This document shows, in pieces, positions 16,120 to 22,494 of a stretch of DNA of 64,000 nt. Origin of the DNA: Clostridium sp. AWRP (GTDB taxonomy: Bacteria > Bacillota > Clostridia > Clostridiales > Clostridiaceae); the NCBI RefSeq assembly GCF_004006395.2, contig NZ_CP029758.2, forward strand, positions 2,542,001 to 2,606,000. Reading direction: 5' to 3'. Position 1 is the stretch's first letter. Every line of letters begins with the position of its first letter. The position numbers were made by a program, and so were the translations under genes. Below the pieces are notes generated by a model. The model was not told the DNA's origin. It saw only the letters and a program-made list of their open reading frames with translations, and ran no database searches.

Positions 16120-17702
16120 TTAATATTCCACTCCTCAACATTCCACAAAAATCCTTCTCCATGATGTCCTAAAACTCTTTTAGGTGTATATCCAGATATA
16201 TTTTTGTCAATGCCATAAAGTGCAGTCAAATACACATCCATACTAAATGCTGGGTCTTCTGCTACTACCTTTTGAAACTCATCATAATATTTTCTTCTCT
16301 GATTATCATCAGAAGTAGTTCTTGCCTTTTCAAGTAAATCATCTACTTGAGGATTTGAATAGTCCCCAAAATTAAATCCGCTTCCCTTTTCAAATTGATC
16401 TGATCTAAATATTTTATACGTATGATCATCTGCATCAAAAGGACTTCCCCATCCTAGTACAAAAGCTTCTGTATCTTTTATTTTTTCAGCTTTAGGGTCT
16501 CTTGCATCAACTTTTATATCAAATCCAGCTTTTTTGGCTTGTGAAGATACATATTCTGCAATTTTAACCCTAACCTCATCATTGTTCCTGGCAAATAAGG
16601 TAAATTGAAGTTTTTGCCCATCTTTTTCTCTTATTCCATCTGCTCCTTTTTTCCATCCTGACTGCTCTAAAAGTTGATTTGCTTTATCCAAATTATACTC
16701 ATACTTTTCTACATTAGGATTGTTGTATTTATTTAATTGAAGTGGTGAATAAGCTGCTTCGCCATATCCTAGGAGTATTCCTTTTACTATGCCCTGTTTA
16801 TCTGTAGCATAATTAAGTGCCTTTCTAACATTTACATCTTTAAACATAGGTTTTGTCCTAAAATTAAACATTATGCCTCTATAATCTGCTGTAGGTGCTT
16901 TACAAATTGTTACTTTACTGTTTTTCTCAAGTTTTGCAACCTCAGAAGGTGCAACTGGAGCTATATTAACTTCTCCTGTTTGAAGCTGCATGGCTCTTAC
17001 ATTAGCATCAGGTAGAAACTTAAATATTATCTTATCTATATTTCCAGTTTTTCCATAATAATATTTAGATTTTGTTAAAATCAAATTGCTTCCCTTATTC
17101 CATTTCTCAACCTTAAAAGGACCTGCTCCTATAGGTTTTACATTAAAATCTGCAGTATTTACATCTTTTCCTTCCAAACAATGCTTTGGAACCAATCCTA
17201 CTGTCATTTTATCCAAAAATGCTGGAAAAACTTTTGAAAGAGTTATCTTAACTTCATAATCATTAACTTTCTGAATATCTTTTACATTTTCAAATTCAGG
17301 CTTCAATTCTGAATTTACTTTGTCATTTAATATAGTTTTTATAGTAAATACCACATCATCTGCCTTAATTTCTGTTCCATCTTGAAATTTAATTCCCTTT
17401 TTAAGTATAAAATCATAAGTTAACTTATCCTTAGATATTGTATAAGATTTAGCAATTTCAGGTTTTGGAACATTATTTTCATCAAATTTCATAAGCCCTC
17501 TAAAAACTAAATCTGTAGCAAATGCATGTGATGCTGTTAATACTGAATTTATTTTTTCATCTTCAAATTCAGCTCCATAAACAAGTGTCTTCCCTTTTTC
17601 TTCATTAGATTGATTTGAAGTAGCTGTTGAATTTCCACAGCCTGTAAAGGCCATAGTTATAAGCATTACAAAACAAACTACTATTCCTAAGTATTTTTTC
17701 AA
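16116..17702 (-). CDS. Family 5 substrate-binding lipoprotein, first gene of the second importer operon
   Basis: 528 residues, start TTG at 17702 after a G-rich ribosome site. The signal peptide ends at a lipobox around MAFTGC. The body shows the SBP-5 pattern LTYDFILKKGIKFQDGTE followed by IKADDVVFTIKT. It is closely related to the 12755-14335 product, so the operon carries duplicate receptors. It is driven by a consensus sigma-54 promoter at 17760-17773, with three EBP-like sites 130-180 bp upstream. That places uptake of its ligand (probably a metal complex or peptide-like chelator) under the EBP encoded next door. Confidence 0.87.
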   Translation of the reverse strand: MKKYLGIVVCFVMLITMAFTGCGNSTATSNQSNEEKGKTLVYGAEFEDEKINSVLTASHAFATDLVFRGLMKFDENNVPKPEIAKSYTISKDKLTYDFILKKGIKFQDGTEIKADDVVFTIKTILNDKVNSELKPEFENVKDIQKVNDYEVKITLSKVFPAFLDKMTVGLVPKHCLEGKDVNTADFNVKPIGAGPFKVEKWNKGSNLILTKSKYYYGKTGNIDKIIFKFLPDANVRAMQLQTGEVNIAPVAPSEVAKLEKNSKVTICKAPTADYRGIMFNFRTKPMFKDVNVRKALNYATDKQGIVKGILLGYGEAAYSPLQLNKYNNPNVEKYEYNLDKANQLLEQSGWKKGADGIREKDGQKLQFTLFARNNDEVRVKIAEYVSSQAKKAGFDIKVDARDPKAEKIKDTEAFVLGWGSPFDADDHTYKIFRSDQFEKGSGFNFGDYSNPQVDDLLEKARTTSDDNQRRKYYDEFQKVVAEDPAFSMDVYLTALYGIDKNISGYTPKRVLGHHGEGFLWNVEEWNIK

Positions 17703-17759
17703 CCTTATCCCCCCTAAATTATAGTAATATTGGTTAATTTGTCACATTAAAATTATGCA

Positions 17760-17773
17760 GCAATATTTATGCC
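17760..17773 (-). promoter_or_regulatory. Sigma-54 promoter of the second importer operon
   Basis: Minus-strand TGGCATAAATATTGCT is a full match to TGGCAY-N5-TTGCT, with GG at 17773-17772 and GC at 17761-17760. The predicted start near 17748 leaves a leader of about 46 nt before the TTG codon. Confidence 0.85.
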
Positions 17774-17901
17774 AAATTGACACTATGCAGTAATATTTTT
17801 GATATTAGTGAAAATATTATCAAATAATACAGTTTTCTAAACAAAATCCATACTCATTCTGGGAAATATTTTCAAAAGCAATACCAAAAAATAAACTATA
17901 A

Positions 17902-17954
17902 TATCATTCTGATATTATTTTGTTTCATAATGATATTATAGTTTCATTCTGATA
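17902..17954. promoter_or_regulatory. EBP enhancer triplet of the second importer operon
   Basis: TATCATTCTGATA (17902-17914), TTTCATAATGATA (17923-17935) and TTTCATTCTGATA (17942-17954) are three copies of one 13-bp palindrome, with centres 21 and 19 bp apart (same DNA face). The nearest centre is about 136 bp upstream of the -24 element, a usual distance for looping by a sigma-54 activator. The EBP gene lies immediately beyond. Confidence 0.7.
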
Positions 17955-17978
17955 AAGTATACTTAAGTTATATTTAAC

Positions 17979-19394
17979 TCAACTTTCAACTTTACTGCTG
18001 TACAAATCTAAGTCTATGCCATATTTGTTTATTTTTCTATATATAGTAGCCTTGCCTATTTGTAATAATCTAGACGCTTTCATAGCGTTTCCCTTACAAT
18101 ATTGAAGTGCATTTCGTATACATTTCTCTTCTACTATTTCTAAAGGCAATATTTGTTTTAGAGAATCATTATTTATTGGCATTTCAACTTTCACGTTCTT
18201 GCCCATAAGATACTTTGGAGTTATCATAGTTTCCTCACAGAGATAATAAGACCTTTCTACCACATTTCTAAGTTCTCTTGTATTTCCCTCAAAATTATAC
18301 ATCTTCAACTTTTCTATATAGGATGGATTTATATACTTAGGATCACACGGATTTTTAGTATTAAGCTGGCTTACAAAATACTGTGCTAAAAGTTCTATAT
18401 CTTCCTTTCTATCTCTTAAAGGAATAAGATGGATATTCATAACATTAAGTCTGTAATAAAGGTCTCCTCTAAAATTTTTGTTTTTCACTTCATCTTTAAG
18501 CATTCTATTTGTTGCTGCAATCACCCTTACATCAATAGACTTTTCATAATTGCCACCTACTCTAACTATTTTAAGATTGTCCAGTACTCTCAAAAGCTTG
18601 GACTGAATATCCAGTGGGAGTTCTCCTATTTCATCTAAAAATATTGTACCTCCATCCGCTAATTCAAATTTCCCTGGATTTCCTCCTTTTGATGCACCTG
18701 TAAAGGCACCCTTTTCATATCCAAATAGTTCACTTTCCACTAATTCTCGGGGAATTGCAGCACAGTTTACAGCTACAAAAGGTCCTCTGCTTCTATTACT
18801 GTAATTATGAATAGATTGAGCAAATACTTCTTTTCCCGTACCGCTTTCACCTTCTATAAGTATATTGCAGTTTGTTTTTGCCGCTTTTTTAGCCAATTTT
18901 ACAACAGTTTGTTCTCTTTCATTTTTAGTAATAACATCATCAAAAGTAAAAGAAGCTTTATATCCAACTACATTGTTTACCATTTTATGTAGATCTTTAG
19001 TATCTCTAAGTGCAAGTACTAATCCTATAATTCTCCCTCTCAATTTTACAGGAACCAAATTTATAACACATCTTATCTTATTGCTATTTATATAAAAGCT
19101 GCAGTCCTGGGCTTGTTTACTTTCACCAGTAAGCACTACATTTTTCAATAAATCATCCTTTAATATATCATTTAAATAAGTTGTATATAATGTTTCTTCT
19201 TTCACTCCCAATATCTTAACGGTTGTTATATTTACTTTTTTTATTAAAAGATTTTCATCCGTAATTATGAGGCCATCATAGCAGCAATCAAATATAGCCT
19301 GAAGTACAAAAGATGATATATCGTATTCTAGTATGCTGTCCATATCAATTCTGCACATATTATTTACATCTTCTAAAAAGTCTGTGTCTTCCAA
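17979..19394 (-). CDS. Sigma-54-dependent enhancer-binding transcriptional activator (PAS-AAA+-Fis)
   Basis: 471 residues. An N-terminal PAS-like sensor (about 30-140, with DGLIITDENLLIKKVN) is followed by the AAA+ domain: Walker A GESGTGKE, sigma-54-contact loop GAFTGA, Walker B GGTIFLDEIGELP and the R-finger region YYRLNV. The C-terminus is a Fis-type helix-turn-helix (NAMKASRLLQIGKATIYRKI). It hydrolyses ATP to open promoters bound by RpoN polymerase. The start is TTG with AAGGAAG 8 nt upstream. It is encoded amid sigma-54 promoters and 13-bp palindrome triplets, so it is the probable regulator of the whole island. The signal sensed by PAS is unknown; the regulated genes suggest metal or corrinoid supply. 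Confidence 0.92.
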   Translation of the reverse strand: MEDTDFLEDVNNMCRIDMDSILEYDISSFVLQAIFDCCYDGLIITDENLLIKKVNITTVKILGVKEETLYTTYLNDILKDDLLKNVVLTGESKQAQDCSFYINSNKIRCVINLVPVKLRGRIIGLVLALRDTKDLHKMVNNVVGYKASFTFDDVITKNEREQTVVKLAKKAAKTNCNILIEGESGTGKEVFAQSIHNYSNRSRGPFVAVNCAAIPRELVESELFGYEKGAFTGASKGGNPGKFELADGGTIFLDEIGELPLDIQSKLLRVLDNLKIVRVGGNYEKSIDVRVIAATNRMLKDEVKNKNFRGDLYYRLNVMNIHLIPLRDRKEDIELLAQYFVSQLNTKNPCDPKYINPSYIEKLKMYNFEGNTRELRNVVERSYYLCEETMITPKYLMGKNVKVEMPINNDSLKQILPLEIVEEKCIRNALQYCKGNAMKASRLLQIGKATIYRKINKYGIDLDLYSSKVES

Positions 19395-19449
19395 TTTATA
19401 AACTTCCTTTCCAATATTTAAAATTTTGAGAATAAGTTAAAGGAACTAG

Positions 19450-19513
19450 TATTATTATGATATAAAAATATCAGTATTATTATAATGATACTGATATTTT
19501 TATCATAATGATA
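19450..19513. promoter_or_regulatory. EBP enhancer triplet upstream of sRNA A
   Basis: TATTATTATGATA (19450-19462), TATTATAATGATA (19478-19490) and TATCATAATGATA (19501-19513), with centres 28 and 23 bp apart. The last centre is 49 bp from the -24 GG at 19556. The triplet also lies 56-119 bp upstream of the EBP gene, so autoregulation is possible. Confidence 0.65.
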
Positions 19514-19555
19514 CTGTTTTAAAGCAGCTTATTGATATCTCAATAATAATTAACT

Positions 19556-19569
19556 GGCATAAAAAATGC
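19556..19569 (+). promoter_or_regulatory. Sigma-54 promoter of sRNA A
   Basis: TGGCATAAAAAATGCT on the plus strand fits GG-N10-GC (19556-19557 and 19568-19569), one base off TGGCAY-N5-TTGCT. It points away from the EBP gene and against the methyltransferase gene, so no ORF lies downstream. Confidence 0.7.
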
Positions 19570-19580
19570 TTTAATAAAAC

Positions 19581-19695
19581 AATGAATATATGTTTGAAAA
19601 ACATTTTAATAGCCCTTAAAACTAAAACTCTTTAAACACTATTTCTAATTAAAAATAATTCAGCACATCTAATCCACTGTGCTGAATTATTTTTG
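19581..19695 (+). ncRNA. Candidate sigma-54-dependent small RNA A
   Basis: A plus-strand transcript of about 115 nt from the promoter at 19556 would end at a 16-bp terminator stem (19651-19666 with 19679-19694) and a short U run. A small hairpin ATGTTT-GAA-AAACAT and an unpaired CCCTTAAA segment are shared with candidate B. A 17-codon ORF from 19583 is not kept in B, so coding is unlikely. The terminator also closes the convergent methyltransferase gene. Confidence 0.6.
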
Positions 19696-19714
19696 TAAAA
19701 ATTTATCATAAAAA

Positions 19715-20302
19715 TTAAAACTTCTTACCCACATATATGTAAAATTCGCTATCATCTTGTGTATAACTAGAAATAAATCCTCTTTTTTCTCCAAACTCAG
19801 CTAATTTGCCTACATCTACAAGTGCATTGGAATCTAACTTGTCTTCTATTTTACTGTGACGTAAATTTATTACGTCTTTACTTTCTACATGGGCTATGAC
19901 AAGCTTTCCTCCTGTTTTTAATAAGCTATAAGATTTTTCAAAGAACTTTTCCTTATTTTTAAAGTGAGGATAGCATGAATAAGCCACTATGCAATCATAA
20001 CTTTTGCTGCTCTCATATTGAAAAAAATCAGCTACCTGGAAATTTAAATTTGGGTACTTATTCTTTCTTTTAGAAACTTGTATCATATTTCCTGCAATGT
20101 CAAGTGCAGTTATGCTGCCACTTTTTCCTACTTTTTTCTCCAGATAAGGTATTACTATTCCTGTTCCGCTTCCTATATCCAATACTTTCTTTCCTTCAGC
20201 AAGACCTATGCTTTCAATTACGTGATCCACCTTTTCTCTTGGATGGCAGCACATCGTATCCCATTTTTCAGCTACTTCATTAAAAAATTCTTTATCTTGC
20301 AT
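19715..20302 (-). CDS. Class I SAM-dependent methyltransferase
   Basis: 195 residues. Motif I VLDIGSGTGIVIPYLEKKVG, acidic ITALDIAGNMI and the FDxIV-like YDCIVAYSCYPH define the fold. It begins with DKEFFNEVAEKWDTMCCHP, typical of short stand-alone methyltransferases. It overlaps the upstream ECF S-component gene by 11 bp and forms a two-gene operon behind a consensus sigma-54 promoter. It is not closely similar to the other two methyltransferases of the island. It may modify the compound imported by the S-component; the substrate is unknown. Confidence 0.85.
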   Translation of the reverse strand: MQDKEFFNEVAEKWDTMCCHPREKVDHVIESIGLAEGKKVLDIGSGTGIVIPYLEKKVGKSGSITALDIAGNMIQVSKRKNKYPNLNFQVADFFQYESSKSYDCIVAYSCYPHFKNKEKFFEKSYSLLKTGGKLVIAHVESKDVINLRHSKIEDKLDSNALVDVGKLAEFGEKRGFISSYTQDDSEFYIYVGKKF

Positions 20303-20831
20303 TTTTCATTCCCACCTTACCAACATTTTTTTCAAGTATATTTACTATAATTGGTATAAATATAAGCTGTATTATTATTCCCGGAATTCCTGTAATAAAT
20401 AGTCCTGAAACTACAGATATAAAATTGAATGGCCTAGTCATAATAATATGAAGTATTAAAAAAGTTCCAATCATGCTTACTATTCTACCACCTATCATCC
20501 CTAAAATTAAGGATGTATATATTTTAAATTTAAATTTATTATATAAAACAGATATTAAAAATGCATATGCAGCTAGCTCCACTATCATCACATATAAGTA
20601 TGGTATTGGCGGCATACCTGTAAACAGTGAGCTCAACGCTGGAGCTACTATTCCTACCATAACTGAATATTTAGGTTCAAGTAAAAAACCTGCAATTAAC
20701 ACTGGAATGTGCATTGGTAAAAAAATGCTTCCTGCATTATTTATACCATGAAAAAAATATGGTAATATCAATGCTATTGCTACAAGTACCGCAGCTCTTA
20801 CTAATTGTACTACATCTTTATTCTTTGTCAT
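20292..20831 (-). CDS. ECF transporter S-component (substrate-binding membrane subunit)
   Basis: 179 residues, five to six hydrophobic segments. FLPMHIPVLIAGFLLEPKYS followed by LSSLFTGMPPIPYL is a signature of vitamin-type energy-coupling-factor S-components. Such proteins bind a vitamin or cofactor precursor and use shared EcfA/A'/T modules, which are not in this window. A consensus sigma-54 promoter lies 40 bp upstream. The ligand is uncertain; the neighbouring CobN-like protein and B12 riboswitch make a corrinoid or corrinoid precursor a fair guess. Confidence 0.78.
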   Translation of the reverse strand: MTKNKDVVQLVRAAVLVAIALILPYFFHGINNAGSIFLPMHIPVLIAGFLLEPKYSVMVGIVAPALSSLFTGMPPIPYLYVMIVELAAYAFLISVLYNKFKFKIYTSLILGMIGGRIVSMIGTFLILHIIMTRPFNFISVVSGLFITGIPGIIIQLIFIPIIVNILEKNVGKVGMKNAR

Positions 20832-20870
20832 TTTAAAACCCCCATTAATAGTTATAATATTATTAACAAA

Positions 20871-20884
20871 GCAATTTTTGTGCC
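20871..20884 (-). promoter_or_regulatory. Sigma-54 promoter of the ECF/methyltransferase operon
   Basis: Minus-strand TGGCACAAAAATTGCT is an exact TGGCAC-N5-TTGCT match, with GG at 20884-20883 and GC at 20872-20871. It probably shares the enhancer triplet at 21135-21197 with the divergent sRNA B. Confidence 0.8.
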
Positions 20885-21134
20885 AACTTTTGCAATAAGT
20901 TTACTTAACTGTTAAATTTCCATATAAAGCTATATTTGTAGTAAAATTTTGTAATATTTATATTTGAAAATATAATTCAATTTCAAAATAGATTTACTAG
21001 CTTTTTTACTGTAATTGGAGCACTTGCCGATAAAACTACATAACCTGCTTTTATAAAAATAATAGTAAAAAATCTATGTAAAGATTGAACTTACTCACAC
21101 AGATCACATTTTGATAACATATCAAGCAGTGTAG

Positions 21135-21197
21135 TATCATTATGATAAAATTAGAAGTTTATTATCATTATGATACTACTTTTTTATCATTATGATA
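21135..21197. promoter_or_regulatory. EBP enhancer triplet between the ECF operon and sRNA B
   Basis: Three identical TATCATTATGATA palindromes at 21135-21147, 21163-21175 and 21185-21197, with centres 28 and 22 bp apart. The last centre is 49 bp from the sRNA B -24 element, the same as for sRNA A. These are the cleanest copies in the window and define the consensus. The rest of 20885-21134 shows nothing I recognise. Confidence 0.75.
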
Positions 21198-21239
21198 ATA
21201 AGCTAAAATAATATATTGACATTTCAACCATACTCAATT

Positions 21240-21253
21240 GGCACAAAAAATGC
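21240..21253 (+). promoter_or_regulatory. Sigma-54 promoter of sRNA B
   Basis: TGGCACAAAAAATGCT on the plus strand, with GG at 21240-21241 and GC at 21252-21253, one base off the consensus. It is convergent with the CobN-like gene; no ORF follows. Confidence 0.72.
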
Positions 21254-21264
21254 TTGAATTAAAA

Positions 21265-21397
21265 TAGTGAATATATGTTTGAAAAAACATTTTAATAACC
21301 CTTAAACACTTAAACACTTAAACACTTAAACCCTTAAATGTTATTTCTAATTAAAAATACTTCAGCACATCTAATCCACTGTGCTGAAGTATTTTTA
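21265..21397 (+). ncRNA. Candidate sigma-54-dependent small RNA B
   Basis: About 133 nt, ending in a 16-bp stem (21353-21368 with 21381-21396). It is collinear with sRNA A from the enhancers through the terminator. The terminator stem carries compensating changes (CTT/AAG here against ATT/AAT in A) and the loop TCTAATCCAC is identical, as expected for a conserved RNA structure. It contains an expanded 8-bp repeat. The last bases overlap the end of the convergent CobN-like gene. Confidence 0.6.
21301..21340 (+). repeat. 8-bp tandem repeat inside sRNA B
   Basis: CTTAAACA occurs three times in tandem (21301-21324), followed by CTTAAACC and CTTAAATG. The equivalent stretch of sRNA A is shorter and less regular, so the array expanded after duplication. 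Confidence 0.85.
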
Positions 21398-22318
21398 TTC
21401 GATGATCTTTTCTCCAGGCGACTTACTCCAATTTTGTTTAACGTTTTCAATCCATGTATCAAATACAGGCTGAAAAACAGGTACATTTAACTTTTTTAAT
21501 AAATTTACTTTCTCTAAATCAACTTCTTCTCCAATATAATCACTGCTTTTAGATCTGGACATCAAAAAGAAAGAGGTCATCTTTATTAAACCATCAATAA
21601 TAAGCTGGCCTTCTTTATCGAAAAAATAATCTTTTACTATATCACCTGCATCCCTAGTGCCAAGTTTATTATCTTTTAATGAATAACAGAATACAGGGAT
21701 TACATTGTATCCCTTCTCTTCTAAAAACCTTATAATTCTATTTTCCGTATTTATATTATTGTTTACCCAGTTGACTCTAGATATAATCATTCCTATTGTA
21801 GGAACACCTTTAACTTTGTAGTACCATTTAAAATAGTCATCCAAATTAGGGAAAAATCTTTTTGCATCAGGATGATAAATTCCTTCCCATGGAAGTTTAA
21901 GCGGTTCCTTATATTTTAAATTTAATCCTAACACTTTAGAACATACATAATAAATCATTCTAGTAAAATTTTCTGTTCCCCCATAAACTATGTAAGTCTG
22001 ACATTTAGCCACTACTTTCATATTCACATTGGAAAGTGACCAAAGTATTGAATCACTAGCATTACATATAACAGGAACATTAATATTTCTAATTTTTTGC
22101 TCTATTTCATCCCATACTTGCTCAGAAGATCTATATAACATAATTAAGTCTGATTCTTCCATATTTTTAAGTGCCTGTATTAAGTCTTCCTTTCCTTCAT
22201 TTAAAAGCCTAGCTGAATAAACCCTAATATCCAATAAATCCTTTACATTTAACCTAGCTTTTTTCATAACATTAGCATAAGTATTCCACATTATTACAGT
22301 AATTCTTTTTATATGCAT
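21395..22318 (-). CDS. CobN/Mg-chelatase H-like N-terminal domain protein (stand-alone)
   Basis: 307 residues resembling the first quarter of CobN/BchH (full-length proteins have about 1200-1300). The opening KRITVIMWNTYANVMKKA, LIMLYRSSEQVWDEIE, YIVYGGTENFTRMIYYV and VPTIGMIISRVNWV follow the order of the CobN N-terminus, and the end at PVFQPVFDTWIENVKQNW is a natural domain boundary. It lacks the catalytic chelatase domain, but has its own ribosome site (GTGAGGAAAT), a terminator and a sigma-54 promoter, so it looks like a functional small gene, not a decayed one. A role in binding a tetrapyrrole or metal is plausible, and unproven. Confidence 0.7.
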   Translation of the reverse strand: MHIKRITVIMWNTYANVMKKARLNVKDLLDIRVYSARLLNEGKEDLIQALKNMEESDLIMLYRSSEQVWDEIEQKIRNINVPVICNASDSILWSLSNVNMKVVAKCQTYIVYGGTENFTRMIYYVCSKVLGLNLKYKEPLKLPWEGIYHPDAKRFFPNLDDYFKWYYKVKGVPTIGMIISRVNWVNNNINTENRIIRFLEEKGYNVIPVFCYSLKDNKLGTRDAGDIVKDYFFDKEGQLIIDGLIKMTSFFLMSRSKSSDYIGEEVDLEKVNLLKKLNVPVFQPVFDTWIENVKQNWSKSPGEKIIE

Positions 22319-22385
22319 ATTTCCTCACCTTTTCTCAAACTTATTTAATTGTGAATATGTACACGATTATATGCACTTTTATCAA

Positions 22386-22399
22386 GCATTTTTTATGCC
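22386..22399 (-). promoter_or_regulatory. Sigma-54 promoter of the CobN-like gene
   Basis: Minus-strand TGGCATAAAAAATGCT, with GG at 22399-22398 and GC at 22387-22386, is the same 16-mer as at sRNA A. It lies about 70 bp upstream of the start codon. No 13-bp palindrome is seen between it and the next gene. Confidence 0.72.
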
Positions 22400-22419
22400 A
22401 ATATTCCTACAATAAATAA

Positions 22420-22460
22420 AAATACTTCAGCACATCTTAATCCACTGTGCTGAAGTATTT
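22420..22460 (-). terminator. Terminator of the UroD-like/transporter operon
   Basis: A 15-bp stem AAATACTTCAGCACA/TGTGCTGAAGTATTT with a U run on the minus strand, 35 nt after the transporter stop codon. It is almost identical to the sRNA B terminator, so this hairpin has spread or been duplicated three times within 3 kb. Confidence 0.85.
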
Positions 22461-22494
22461 TATAATTATTTAACATGCAATACTATACTGGATA

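Noticed and set aside
19583..19640. 17-codon ORF inside candidate sRNA A
   Set aside because: No ribosome site, and the second copy encodes an unrelated 6-codon peptide, so coding is not conserved.
21301..21340. Tandem 8-mers as a CRISPR-like or telomere-like array
   Set aside because: Units are 8 bp with no spacers; it is a simple repeat expansion inside the candidate sRNA.
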